From Ruminococcus sp. (GTDB taxonomy: Bacteria; Bacillota; Clostridia; Oscillospirales; Ruminococcaceae), in contig JAAVHK010000020.1 in the NCBI GenBank assembly GCA_014799765.1, positions 1 to 20,530 of the forward strand: a stretch of 20,530 nucleotides of DNA, written 5' to 3'. This document shows, piece after piece, positions 13,285 through 20,530 of the stretch (its first letter is position 1; each line of letters starts with the position of its first letter). A program made the position numbers and the translations under genes. The notes below the pieces were generated by a model that saw only the letters and a program-made list of their open reading frames with translations, was not told where the DNA came from and did not search any database.

Positions 13285-14250
13285 TTATTCTTCTTCGGAG
13301 GAAAGGTCAAAGCCAAGTGACTGGAGCTTCTCCTTAACCTCATCGAAAGATTTTTTTCCAAGGTTTCTAACCTTCATCATTTCTTCCTCAGATTTATTAA
13401 TAAGGTCATCTACTGTATTTATTCCGGCACGTTTCAGACAATTGAAAGAACGTACAGACAAATCAAGGTCTTCAATGGTCATTTCAAGAATTTTTTCCTT
13501 GCCCTTGTCATTGGGTTCAACAAGAACAGGGTCCATTAATGACTCTTCTGAAAGGTCAATGAACAGTTTAAGATGTTCATTAAGAAGATTTGCCGCCTGT
13601 GATAACGCTTCCTTAGCAGAAATTGTACCGTCTGTCCATACCTCTATAGTAAGTTTGTCATAGTCAGTAACCTGACCAAGACGTGTATCTTCTACAGTAT
13701 AGTTGACTTTGAGAACAGGTGTATAGATACTGTCAACCGCAATGACGTCAACAGGAAGATTTACCTGTTTCTTGTTACGTTCAGCAGAAACATAACCTCT
13801 GCCCTTGTCGATAGTAATTTCCATGTAAAGTTTAGCGTCCTTGCCGAGCGTGGCAATATGCATACCAGGGTCAAGAATAACAACTTCGGAATCGCATTTT
13901 ATATCACCGGCAGTTATTTCACATTCGCCCTCTGCTTCAATATACGCTGTTTTAGGTCCTTCGCCCTGAAGTTTTGCAGTAAGTCCCTTGATACTGAGGA
14001 TTATTTCCGTAACGTCTTCCTTGACGCCCGGAATTGTTGACAATTCATGGTGAACTGTACCGTTTTTGCCCGAAAGCTTTACGGAAGTTACAGCCACACC
14101 CGGAAGTGAGGAGAGTAACACCCGACGGAGACTGTTTCCCAGTGTTATACCGTATCCACGCTCCAGCGGTGCTAAAACGAATTTGCCGTATTTGCCGTCA
14201 CTTTTAAGCTCGACAATTTCTATATCAGGCTTATTGATTTTCTCCAGCAT
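13285..14250 (-). CDS. rpoA: RNA polymerase subunit alpha
   Basis: A 321-residue subunit that dimerises to start polymerase assembly and contacts activators and UP elements. The N-terminal domain holds APLERGYGITLGNSLRRVLLSS, the dimerisation signature. The C-terminal domain (from about 240) contains EDLDLSVRSFNCLKRAGI and LGKKSFDEVKEKL, the helix-hairpin-helix that binds DNA. The ATG at 14250 follows AGGAGGG by five bases; an upstream in-frame TTG would read through the ribosome binding site and is rejected. Confidence 0.98.
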   Translation of the reverse strand: MLEKINKPDIEIVELKSDGKYGKFVLAPLERGYGITLGNSLRRVLLSSLPGVAVTSVKLSGKNGTVHHELSTIPGVKEDVTEIILSIKGLTAKLQGEGPKTAYIEAEGECEITAGDIKCDSEVVILDPGMHIATLGKDAKLYMEITIDKGRGYVSAERNKKQVNLPVDVIAVDSIYTPVLKVNYTVEDTRLGQVTDYDKLTIEVWTDGTISAKEALSQAANLLNEHLKLFIDLSEESLMDPVLVEPNDKGKEKILEMTIEDLDLSVRSFNCLKRAGINTVDDLINKSEEEMMKVRNLGKKSFDEVKEKLQSLGFDLSSEEE

Positions 14251-14314
14251 AAAAACCCTCCTATTTCGCAATAACTGTTTATTTCGAGTTCAGATAATTC
14301 AAACACTATGAATA

Positions 14315-14914
14315 TTACTTTGAATACAACTCGACGATGAGGTGTGTAGCAACCTCGTAGTCAATATCCTCAGCTGAGGGAAGACGGTTTACAGTTGCAG
14401 AAAAATCGTCCTTTTTAGCGTCAAGCCATATCGGAACGAGTCTGTCCTTGGTTTCTTCAACTGTTGCCTTGAACTTTTCGGAAGTTCTGTCTTTTTCACG
14501 GAGAGCAATGACGTCACCGACTTTTACTCTGTATGACGGAATATTTACTTTCTTTCCGTTTACTGTATAGTGACTGTGTACAACAAGCTGTCTTGCCTCA
14601 CGTCTTGTAAGTGCGAGACCCATTCTGTAAACAACACTGTCAAGTCTTGATTCAAGACAAGTAATAAGGTTGTCACCGGTCTTGCCGTCCATCTTTGAAG
14701 CGATTTCATAATAGTGTGCGAAAGGTTTTTCCTCTACACCATAGATAAACTTTAACTTCTGCTTTTCTTTGAGCTGGAGTCCGTATTCAGAAATTTTCTT
14801 TCTGTTGTTGGCATTCTTGAAACGGATTGATTCCTTCTTGGAAACACCCATTACTGCCGGACTTATGCCCAGATATCTGCATCTTTTAAGAATTGGTTCT
14901 TTCTGTACTGCCAT
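14315..14914 (-). CDS. rpsD: 30S ribosomal protein S4
   Basis: A 199-residue primary 16S rRNA-binding protein. The S4 RNA-binding domain is at about 92-155, with SRLDSVVYRMGLALTRREAR and HYTVNGKKVNIPSY. The N-terminus has a single cysteine (C12), so this is the zinc-free form of S4. AGGAGGTG lies upstream of the ATG at 14914. It lies between rpsK and rpoA, the usual alpha-operon place. In E. coli S4 represses this operon; I see no recognisable pseudoknot here. Confidence 0.98.
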   Translation of the reverse strand: MAVQKEPILKRCRYLGISPAVMGVSKKESIRFKNANNRKKISEYGLQLKEKQKLKFIYGVEEKPFAHYYEIASKMDGKTGDNLITCLESRLDSVVYRMGLALTRREARQLVVHSHYTVNGKKVNIPSYRVKVGDVIALREKDRTSEKFKATVEETKDRLVPIWLDAKKDDFSATVNRLPSAEDIDYEVATHLIVELYSK

Positions 14915-14935
14915 TTTAAAACACCTCCTGTTAAA

Positions 14936-15340
14936 TCAGACACGACGTCTCTTAGGCGGACGGCAACCATTATGCGGAATAGGTGTGACGTCCTTAATCA
15001 TCTTTACTTCAAGACCTACTGTCTGAAGTGCTCTGATTGCAGCCTCACGACCTGCACCCGGTCCTTTAACGTATACTTCAACGTTCTTGAGACCGTGTTC
15101 CATAGCAGCTTTTGCGGCTGTTTCGGCAGCTGTCTGAGCTGCGAAAGGTGTGGACTTTTTAGAACCTCTGAAACCGAGTTCACCGGCACTTGCCCATGAA
15201 ATAGCATTGCCTGCTGTATCGGTGATTGTTACGATTGTGTTATTGAAAGTGGACTGGATATGAACTGCACCACTTTCGATATTTTTACGTTCCCTACGTC
15301 TTCTGATAGTGGAAACCTTTTTACCTTTCTGCTGTGCCAA
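14936..15340 (-). CDS. rpsK: 30S ribosomal protein S11
   Basis: A 134-residue protein of the platform of the small subunit, contacting the mRNA exit region. The motifs GAVHIQSTFNNTIVTITD, GFRGSKKSTPFAAQ and GPGAGREAAIRAL are all typical, as is the basic end GCRPPKRRRV. The start codon is TTG at 15340, reading into AQQKGKKV, with AAGGAGG 9 bases upstream. A nearby ATG at 15347 is out of frame. The ribosome binding site overlaps the rpsM stop, linking the two genes tightly. Confidence 0.96.
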   Translation of the reverse strand: MAQQKGKKVSTIRRRRERKNIESGAVHIQSTFNNTIVTITDTAGNAISWASAGELGFRGSKKSTPFAAQTAAETAAKAAMEHGLKNVEVYVKGPGAGREAAIRALQTVGLEVKMIKDVTPIPHNGCRPPKRRRV

Positions 15341-15354
15341 AGCTCATAACCTCC

Positions 15355-15723
15355 TTACTTCTTCTTGTTAGCGATTGTCTTTACAGGACCTTTACGGGTT
15401 CTTGCGTTAGTCTTGGTTCTCTGACCTCTTACGGGGAGACCCTTTCTGTGACGAACGCCTCTGTAACAGCCAATCTCAACAAGTCTCTTGATGTTGAGTG
15501 CCACTTCACGTCTGAGGTCACCCTCAACGGTGTAGTTAGCGTCGATATAGTCACGAAGTTTAGCAACATCTGTTTCAGCAAGGTCTTTAACTCGGATATC
15601 CGGATTAATACCTGTATTGCTGAGTATATCTGTTGCAGTCTGACGACCGATTCCGTAGATATAAGTCAAACCGATTTCGATTCTCTTATTCTTGGGAAGG
15701 TCAACACCAGCTATTCTTGCCAT
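15355..15723 (-). CDS. rpsM: 30S ribosomal protein S13
   Basis: A 122-residue protein in the head of the small subunit that contacts tRNA and 23S rRNA (bridge B1). It begins MARIAGVDLPKNKRIEIGLT and ends with the expected basic tail. The conserved GCYRGVRHRKGLPVRGQRTK is present. GGAGGTG lies 10 bases before the ATG at 15723. It follows rpmJ on the minus strand by 34 bases. Confidence 0.98.
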   Translation of the reverse strand: MARIAGVDLPKNKRIEIGLTYIYGIGRQTATDILSNTGINPDIRVKDLAETDVAKLRDYIDANYTVEGDLRREVALNIKRLVEIGCYRGVRHRKGLPVRGQRTKTNARTRKGPVKTIANKKK

Positions 15724-15757
15724 ATGTTATTTGCACCTCCAAATAATGCGTTACGGA

Positions 15758-15871
15758 TTAACCCTGACGCTGTTTATGCTTAGGGTTTTCGCAGATTACC
15801 ATGATTCTGCCTTTACGTTTAATAACCTTGCACTTTTCGCAAATAGGTTTTACTGAAGGTCTGACTTTCAT
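15758..15871 (-). CDS. rpmJ: 50S ribosomal protein L36, zinc form
   Basis: A 37-residue protein reading MKVRPSVKPICEKCKVIKRK and onward to KHKQRQG. C11, C14, C27 and H32 make the CCCH zinc site of the zinc-binding L36 type. The start ATG at 15871 has GGAGG 8 bases upstream, and the stop is at 15758-15760. It lies between infA and rpsM as in nearly all Firmicutes. Confidence 0.97.
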   Translation of the reverse strand: MKVRPSVKPICEKCKVIKRKGRIMVICENPKHKQRQG

Positions 15872-15918
15872 TGAAAATACCTCCTTTAGCGGATAGCGGA
15901 TTTTTTAGAATCCTTTAT

Positions 15919-16137
15919 TTACTTAACACGCCATGTTATACGACCTTTTGAAAGGTCATATGGTGACATTTCAAGTTTAACCTTGTCACCTGGCACAATT
16001 CTGATATAATTCATTCTGAGCTTGCCGGAAACGTGGGCGAGTACCTCGTGACCGTTTTCAAGCTGAACCTTAAACATAGCATTCGGCAGAGCATCTGTAA
16101 CAACACCCTCGACTTCGATTACATCTTCCTTTGACAC
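15919..16137 (-). CDS. infA: Translation initiation factor IF-1
   Basis: A 72-residue OB-fold protein that binds the A site of the small subunit during initiation. The sequence SKEDVIEVEGVVTDALPNAMF and LSGKLRMNYIRI-like region (here VSGKLRMNYIRIVPGD) and the end SKGRITWR are typical. I place the start at GTG 16137: GGAGG lies 8 bases upstream and the protein then begins MSKEDVIEVEG, the family N-terminus at the usual 72 residues. The ATG at 16143 is only two bases from GGAGG, too close for efficient initiation, and would add two residues. Confidence 0.93.
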   Translation of the reverse strand: MSKEDVIEVEGVVTDALPNAMFKVQLENGHEVLAHVSGKLRMNYIRIVPGDKVKLEMSPYDLSKGRITWRVK

Positions 16138-16151
16138 TTTCATAACCTCCT

Positions 16152-16397
16152 TTACTCTTCCGTTGCAAGCTGTCTGAGCAACGTCCTGAGTTTTTTATCA
16201 GTTATATTATCGCTTATATCTATCATACTGCCTGTGGGATATACGTGCTTTACGTTCTTCCTCTTGTACGAGTTCAGTTTACGACTTTTACCGTCGACTA
16301 TAAAGCAATATCCGTTCTGAACGCCGGTCACAACGAATAATTTTCCGCTGTCTCTTCCGGCGACCGCTCTTACAACTGAGCCTATGCATAACTTCAC
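16152..16397 (-). CDS. KOW-domain RNA-binding protein (L14e-like)
   Basis: An 81-residue protein with a KOW fold at the N-terminus: GSVVRAVAGRDSGKLFVVTG, followed by FIVDGKSRKL and KRKNVKHVYPTG. This kind of protein, related to eukaryotic/archaeal L14e-L6e-L27e, is usual between map and infA in Clostridia. The role is probably RNA or ribosome binding but is not established. The start is GTG at 16397 with GGAGG 9 bases before it. The ribosome binding site touches the map stop. Confidence 0.88.
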   Translation of the reverse strand: MKLCIGSVVRAVAGRDSGKLFVVTGVQNGYCFIVDGKSRKLNSYKRKNVKHVYPTGSMIDISDNITDKKLRTLLRQLATEE

Positions 16398-16412
16398 AAC
16401 AAGTTTCCTCCG

Positions 16413-17165
16413 TCACGGTTGTGTGAGAATAACGGGACCGTCAGGAGTTATTGCGATAGCGTGTTCAAAATGTGCTGACAATGAACCGCTTGTTGTCTTG
16501 ACCGTCCAGCCGTCTTTCATGACTTTTACATCATCACCCCTGACGTTAATCATAGGTTCGATACAGATAGTCATACCGGCAACCAGTCTTGAACCGTGTC
16601 CGGCACGTCCCCAGTTAGGAATTTCGGGAGATTCGTGAACCTCTTTCCCGATACCGTGACCGCAGTAATTTCTTACGATTCCGTAGCCTCGTGAAGCACA
16701 ATAGACTTCTACAGCATGAGAAATATCCCCGACTCTTGCGCCAACCTGAGCCTGAGCAATACCCTCATAGAGTGACTGCTCCGTAACCTCAAGTAATGCC
16801 TTTGCCTCATCAGAAATTTTGCCGACCGGGAAAGTCCAGCAACTGTCACCATTGAAGCCCTTATAAAAAGCTCCGGTATCAATGCTTACAATATCGCCTT
16901 CCTCAAGTCTGCGGTTTGCTTTCGGTATACCGTGAATAACCTCATCATTTACCGAAATACAGGCGTTTGCCGGAAAACCGTACAAACCCTTGAAACAGGA
17001 TTTACAGCCATGCTTTGCAAAATAACTGCCGATAAGTTTATCAACGTCAAGCGTGGACATACCTGCCTTTAATCTTTCGCCCGCATACCATATTGCGTTG
17101 CAGGTAATTTTACCTGCTTCACGCATTATGGCGAGTTCGGACTTTGATTTTATTGTTATACTCAT
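16413..17165 (-). CDS. map: Methionine aminopeptidase, type I
   Basis: A 250-residue metallopeptidase that removes the initiator methionine from new proteins. All metal ligands are visible: D96 and D107 in SIDTGAFYKGFNGDSCW, H170 in YCGHGIGKEVHE, E203 in CIEPM and E234 in HFEHAI; the substrate histidine is H78 in DEVIHGIP. There is no N-terminal zinc-finger extension. The ATG overlaps the adk stop by four bases (ATGA), the common arrangement in this operon. Confidence 0.97.
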   Translation of the reverse strand: MSITIKSKSELAIMREAGKITCNAIWYAGERLKAGMSTLDVDKLIGSYFAKHGCKSCFKGLYGFPANACISVNDEVIHGIPKANRRLEEGDIVSIDTGAFYKGFNGDSCWTFPVGKISDEAKALLEVTEQSLYEGIAQAQVGARVGDISHAVEVYCASRGYGIVRNYCGHGIGKEVHESPEIPNWGRAGHGSRLVAGMTICIEPMINVRGDDVKVMKDGWTVKTTSGSLSAHFEHAIAITPDGPVILTQP

Positions 17166-17800
17166 TCAGCAACTCCCACAGCAGTAAGAGTAAGCTTTGA
17201 AGTATCAGCAACTTCTTCCTGTCCGATAACAGTCTGAAGTTTGCCCTGCTTCTCGTAGTAGTCCTTAAGAGGAGCAGTTTTTTCATGATATGTTGCAAGT
17301 CTGTCGAGAACTACTTCCGGCTGGTCATCTTTACGGATAACTGTCTTGTCACCGCACTTATCGCATACGCCCTCAACCTTTGACGGCTTATACTCGGTAT
17401 GATAAGATGCTCCGCAACCCTGACATACTCTTCTGCCGGAAACTCTCTGTTTTATTGTTTCGTCGGGTACGTGGATTTCAATTACCTTGTCAATCTGAAT
17501 ACCCATAGCGTCGAGTGCTTCCGCCTGTGGAACTGTTCTCGGGAAACCGTCAAGGATAAATCCGTTTTTACAGTCGTCTTCGGCGATTCTGTCCTGAAGA
17601 ATACCTATTACAATATCGTCAGAAACCAATGCACCGGCGTCCATAGCCTCTTTAGCCTTAAGACCGTATTCAGTACCGTTCTTTACAGCTTCACGGAGAA
17701 TGTTACCTGTTGAAATCTGTGGGATATTAAGAGCTTCGGAAACAACTTCCGCCTGTGTACCCTTACCCGCACCAGGTGCACCTAAAAAGATAAGATTCAT
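17162..17800 (-). CDS. adk: Adenylate kinase, zinc-LID form
   Basis: A 212-residue enzyme that interconverts ATP + AMP and 2 ADP. The P-loop is GAPGAGKGT (7-15), the AMP site is ISTGNILREAV, and DGFPRT is at 84-89. The LID domain has four cysteines (C126, C129, C146, C149), so it binds structural zinc as in many Gram-positives. GGAGGGG lies before the ATG at 17800. It lies between secY and map. Confidence 0.98.
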   Translation of the reverse strand: MNLIFLGAPGAGKGTQAEVVSEALNIPQISTGNILREAVKNGTEYGLKAKEAMDAGALVSDDIVIGILQDRIAEDDCKNGFILDGFPRTVPQAEALDAMGIQIDKVIEIHVPDETIKQRVSGRRVCQGCGASYHTEYKPSKVEGVCDKCGDKTVIRKDDQPEVVLDRLATYHEKTAPLKDYYEKQGKLQTVIGQEEVADTSKLTLTAVGVAE

Positions 17801-17815
17801 ATATTCTGCCCCTCC

Positions 17816-19138
17816 TTACTTTAAGAATCCTGGGTGATGTCTCATCATCATATGGGATTCAAGTGTACGTGTTGTTTCAAGTGCAACGCTTACGGCGATA
17901 AGAATTGTTGTACCACCCATTGAAAGCGATGCAAGCTGTGAATCAGCTATTGAAATGAATATCGGAATTACTGCAATAATTCCAAGGAAAAATGCACCTA
18001 CAAGTGTAATCTTGGAAAGTACCCTCTGAATGTAATCGGCAGTAGGTTTACCAGGTCTGATACCAGGGATACCACCGTTGCTTTGTCTGAGGTTGTTTGC
18101 CATTTCTACCGGATTATACTGTATTGATACATAGAAGTAGTTGAATGCGATTATAAGCAGGAAGTATATTATCGCATATGAAGCACTTCTTGTACTGAAG
18201 AAGTGACAGAAGTGATAGTAAAAACCACTTGTTTTTGTAACCGGCTTGAAAAGCTGTATTGTAGCCGGAAGCGACATAAATGACATTGCAAAGATGATAG
18301 GCATAACACCGCTCATACATACTTTAATCGGAATATGTGTTTTCTGTCCGCCATACTGTTTTCTGCCGACAACACGTTTTGCATACTGTATCGGGATTCT
18401 TCTTTCAGCCTCGTTCATAAATACAACGAAACCGATTTCAAAAATTATGAATACAAGATAACCCAGCGATACAAATAAATATTTGCTTGGTTCTGTTTTT
18501 GTAAGTCTTACAAGAAGTCCTGCATCTGTCGGGAATCTTGCCGCTATACCTGCAAAGAGTACAATTGAAATACCGTTTCCTATACCATTTTCGCTTACAC
18601 GGTTGCCCATCCATACAACCAGTAAAGCTCCGGCAACGAAACACGCTATTATTACCGCTCCGGAAAAATACATTTCCCAGCCGGAAGAATATTTAACGGC
18701 GTACTGCCCGTTTACTTCCATTCGTTTGAGCGTCAGATAATACGCAAATGACATAAATATTGCCAGTGCCATAGACACAAATTGCGTTATCTTTTCAATT
18801 TTCTTTCGCCCCTCTTCACCCTCGTCTCGCAGACGTTCAAGAGGGGGCAATGCATAAGTCAATAGTTGCATGATGATAGATGCGTTAATGAATGGTGTTA
18901 TTGACAGTGAAAATATTGTAGCCTTCGAGAGACCGCCACCTGTCATTGTATTCAGATATTCAAGGAAGTTACCTGTACCCTCTGTATTCATCTTAACCCA
19001 CGAAGCAACGACTTCCTGATTAAGAAACGGAACAGTCACAGCACTTCCGAATCTGAATATTACAATCATGAGTAATGTATAAAGGAGTTTTTTTCGGATT
19101 TCCGGAACACTCCAGGCACGTTTCAGTGTCTGAAACAC
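17816..19138 (-). CDS. secY: Protein translocase subunit SecY
   Basis: A 440-residue channel subunit of the Sec translocase with ten membrane segments. It begins FQTLKRAWSVPEIRKKLLYTL and ends MMRHHPGFLK; NASIIMQLLTYALPPLERL and the cytoplasmic loop ERRIPIQYAKR are typical. The start codon is GTG at 19138, with GAGGTGA (within the end of rplO) correctly spaced. An ATG one base upstream is in another frame, and TGA closes the secY frame just before it. Only one base separates the rplO stop from this start. Confidence 0.97.
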   Translation of the reverse strand: MFQTLKRAWSVPEIRKKLLYTLLMIVIFRFGSAVTVPFLNQEVVASWVKMNTEGTGNFLEYLNTMTGGGLSKATIFSLSITPFINASIIMQLLTYALPPLERLRDEGEEGRKKIEKITQFVSMALAIFMSFAYYLTLKRMEVNGQYAVKYSSGWEMYFSGAVIIACFVAGALLVVWMGNRVSENGIGNGISIVLFAGIAARFPTDAGLLVRLTKTEPSKYLFVSLGYLVFIIFEIGFVVFMNEAERRIPIQYAKRVVGRKQYGGQKTHIPIKVCMSGVMPIIFAMSFMSLPATIQLFKPVTKTSGFYYHFCHFFSTRSASYAIIYFLLIIAFNYFYVSIQYNPVEMANNLRQSNGGIPGIRPGKPTADYIQRVLSKITLVGAFFLGIIAVIPIFISIADSQLASLSMGGTTILIAVSVALETTRTLESHMMMRHHPGFLK

Positions 19139-19139
19139 A

Positions 19140-19580
19140 TTACATCACCTCTGCTTTCCCGCCAGCCTTTTCGATTTTTTCGATAGCACTCTGTGAGAAT
19201 TTAGCAGCCTTTACAGTTAATTTTGCAGTGAGTTCACCGTTGCCGAGAATTTTAACGCCGTCATTGACTTTCTTTACAAGTCCTGAAGCAACGAGTAATT
19301 CTGTATCAACAACTGTATCGTCCGTGAATTTGTTAAGGTCTGATACATTTACTACAGCGTACTTTGTTGCGAAGATATTGTTAAAACCTCTCTTAGGAAT
19401 ACGTCTTGCAAGAGGCATCTGACCGCCTTCAAAACCGATTCTTACGCCACCGCCTGAACGTGCGTTCTGACCTTTATGACCTTTACCGGCTGTTTTGCCG
19501 TTTCCTGAACCATGACCTCTGCCGATACGCTTTACAGCCTTGTTGGAATCAGGAGCGGGTGTTAACTCGTGAATTTTCAT
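19140..19580 (-). CDS. rplO: 50S ribosomal protein L15
   Basis: A 146-residue protein with the usual glycine-rich, basic N-terminal half (RIGRGHGSGNGKTAGKGHKG, RSGGGVRIGFEGGQMPL) that reaches into 23S rRNA, and a compact C-terminal domain. AAGGAGGTG lies 10 bases before the ATG at 19580. It lies between rpmD and secY. Confidence 0.98.
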   Translation of the reverse strand: MKIHELTPAPDSNKAVKRIGRGHGSGNGKTAGKGHKGQNARSGGGVRIGFEGGQMPLARRIPKRGFNNIFATKYAVVNVSDLNKFTDDTVVDTELLVASGLVKKVNDGVKILGNGELTAKLTVKAAKFSQSAIEKIEKAGGKAEVM

Positions 19581-19603
19581 GCTTTATTGCACCTCCTTGT
19601 GTT

Positions 19604-19780
19604 TTACGCTTCTGTAACCTCAATGAGGTGTGAAATCTTGTTGATTTTTCCTGCGGTCTGTGCGTTATCAGGCTGAACAGTTACGTCGCCGATTTTTCTG
19701 AGACCGAGAGACTCAGCAGTAGCAATCTGGTCTTTCTTTCTGCCGATAAGGCTTTTTGTGAGTGTGATTTTCTTAGCCAT
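19604..19780 (-). CDS. rpmD: 50S ribosomal protein L30
   Basis: A 58-residue protein reading MAKKITLTKSLIGRKKDQIA, then TAESLGLRKIGD and ending SHLIEVTEA. This is the bacterial short form of L30. The ATG at 19780 has AAGGAGGAG upstream, overlapping the rpsE stop. It lies between rpsE and rplO, as expected in the spc operon. Confidence 0.97.
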   Translation of the reverse strand: MAKKITLTKSLIGRKKDQIATAESLGLRKIGDVTVQPDNAQTAGKINKISHLIEVTEA

Positions 19781-19792
19781 ATCTGCTCCTCC

Positions 19793-20293
19793 TTAGCCTA
19801 AAATTTCCTTAACAGTCTTGCCTCTCTTTTCAGCTACTTCCTTGGCAGAAGTGCATGATGTAAGACCATTAATTGTAGCCCTTACCACGTTGCAAGGATT
19901 GTTTGAACGAAGTGACTTTGTTCTTATATCCTTGATACCTGCAACTTCAATTACAGCACGTACAGGACCACCGGCGATAACACCGGTACCAGGTGCAGCG
20001 GGTTTCATAAGAACTCTGCCAGCTCCGAAAGCTCCGACGATTTCGTGAGGGATTGTTGTTCCCTTAAGCGGAATTTTTACAAGGTTCTTCTTTGCATCTT
20101 CGATACCCTTGCGGATAGCGTCCGGAACTTCGCCGGATTTTCCGAGACCGAAACCTACAGTGCCATTGCCGTCGCCGACTACAACGAGTGCGGAAAATTT
20201 CATGATACGACCGCCCTTGACAGTCTTTGATACACGGTTGATGGAAACAACCTTTTCAACGAGTTCAGGAGCCTGTATTTCAATATTTGCCAT
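19793..20293 (-). CDS. rpsE: 30S ribosomal protein S5
   Basis: A 166-residue small-subunit protein important for decoding accuracy and mRNA unwinding. The S5 N-terminal domain is clear: VVSINRVSKTVKGGRIMKFS and VVVGDGNGTVGFGLGKSGEV; the C-terminal domain contains PGTGVIAGGPVRAVIEVAG. GGGAGG lies upstream of the ATG at 20293. It follows rplR by 15 bases. Confidence 0.98.
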   Translation of the reverse strand: MANIEIQAPELVEKVVSINRVSKTVKGGRIMKFSALVVVGDGNGTVGFGLGKSGEVPDAIRKGIEDAKKNLVKIPLKGTTIPHEIVGAFGAGRVLMKPAAPGTGVIAGGPVRAVIEVAGIKDIRTKSLRSNNPCNVVRATINGLTSCTSAKEVAEKRGKTVKEILG

Positions 20294-20308
20294 TGTTTTA
20301 CCTCCCTT

Positions 20309-20530
20309 TTAGAACTTTAATCCGTTTTCACGAGCACCGTCAGCGAGTTCCTTGACACGTCCGTGATAAAGGTAACCACCTCTGTCGAAAACAACTTCTG
20401 TAATGCCTTTTTCAATGGCATTTTTAGCAATCATCTCGCCGACTTTGCGTGCTGCCTCGATGTTACCGCCGTTGCCCTCAAAACCTTTGTCCATGCTTGA
20501 TGCAGAAGCAAGAGTAACACCGTTCACGTC
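20309..20530 (-). CDS. rplR: 50S ribosomal protein L18, C-terminal part
   Basis: The last 73 codons of L18, which binds 5S rRNA. The frame stays open to the window edge, so the start lies outside. VNGVTLASASS, the middle helix EAARKVGEMIAKNA and the end FDRGGYLYHGRVKELADGAR are the family signatures. A GTG codon at 20527 is internal, not a start. Confidence 0.96.
   Translation of the reverse strand, partial: DVNGVTLASASSMDKGFEGNGGNIEAARKVGEMIAKNAIEKGITEVVFDRGGYLYHGRVKELADGARENGLKF

Noticed and set aside
14251..14314. A separate promoter for rpoA between rpsD and rpoA.
   Set aside because: A TTGAAT occurs on the minus strand, but no -10 box follows at the right spacing.

Overview
The window is a piece of chromosome from a low-to-mid GC Gram-positive anaerobe of the class Clostridia, most likely a Ruminococcus-like member of the Oscillospiraceae. 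The supporting signs are near-consensus sigma-A promoters (TTGACA/TATAAT with 17-bp spacers), strong GGAGG ribosome binding sites, a perfect CIRCE operator ahead of groES-groEL, a KOW-domain gene between map and infA, a TIGR04086-type membrane protein beside yajC, and a prokaryotic RING-finger protein. The genus is inferred, not proven.

Left part (1-8.8 kb): the 3' end of purD and a coupled unknown membrane gene end at a terminator. A monocistronic hsp20 follows. Convergent to it are two minus-strand membrane genes, a CPBP-family intramembrane protease and a RING-finger protein with membrane segments. Divergent from these, a consensus promoter drives a four-gene operon: OmpR-type response regulator, sensor histidine kinase, membrane-anchored HtrA-like protease and a small DUF1648 protein. 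Together they look like an envelope-sensing and protein-quality module. Its terminator lies inside the convergent TIGR04086 gene, which itself follows yajC.

Middle part (8.8-12.9 kb): groES-groEL under CIRCE control, followed by a small AT-rich unknown gene with two CxxC pairs. Then comes an operon of crcB (fluoride channel) with two tandem paralogous membrane proteins of unknown function. It ends at a bidirectional terminator shared with the ribosomal cluster.

Right part (12.9 kb to the end): the distal spc and alpha operons on the minus strand, read right to left: rplR (cut by the window edge), rpsE, rpmD, rplO, secY, adk, map, a KOW protein, infA, rpmJ, rpsM, rpsK, rpsD, rpoA, rplQ. Two of these (rpmD and rpmJ) encode fewer than 60 residues. 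Several start codons are non-ATG, fixed by the ribosome binding site position and family N-termini (infA GTG, secY GTG, KOW GTG, rpsK TTG).

Most of the window is core genome and I see no mobile element, CRISPR array, tRNA or rRNA. The most unusual structure is a pair of minus-strand sites (2703-2765 and 8173-8220). In each, the 3' arm of an upstream gene's intrinsic terminator is the Shine-Dalgarno sequence of the next gene, and the U-tract is the spacer to its start codon. Other points of interest are a 22-bp palindrome over the RING gene promoter, a sense-operon terminator buried in a convergent coding region, and the uncharacterised two-component/HtrA operon. No stretch longer than 300 bases lacks a gene.
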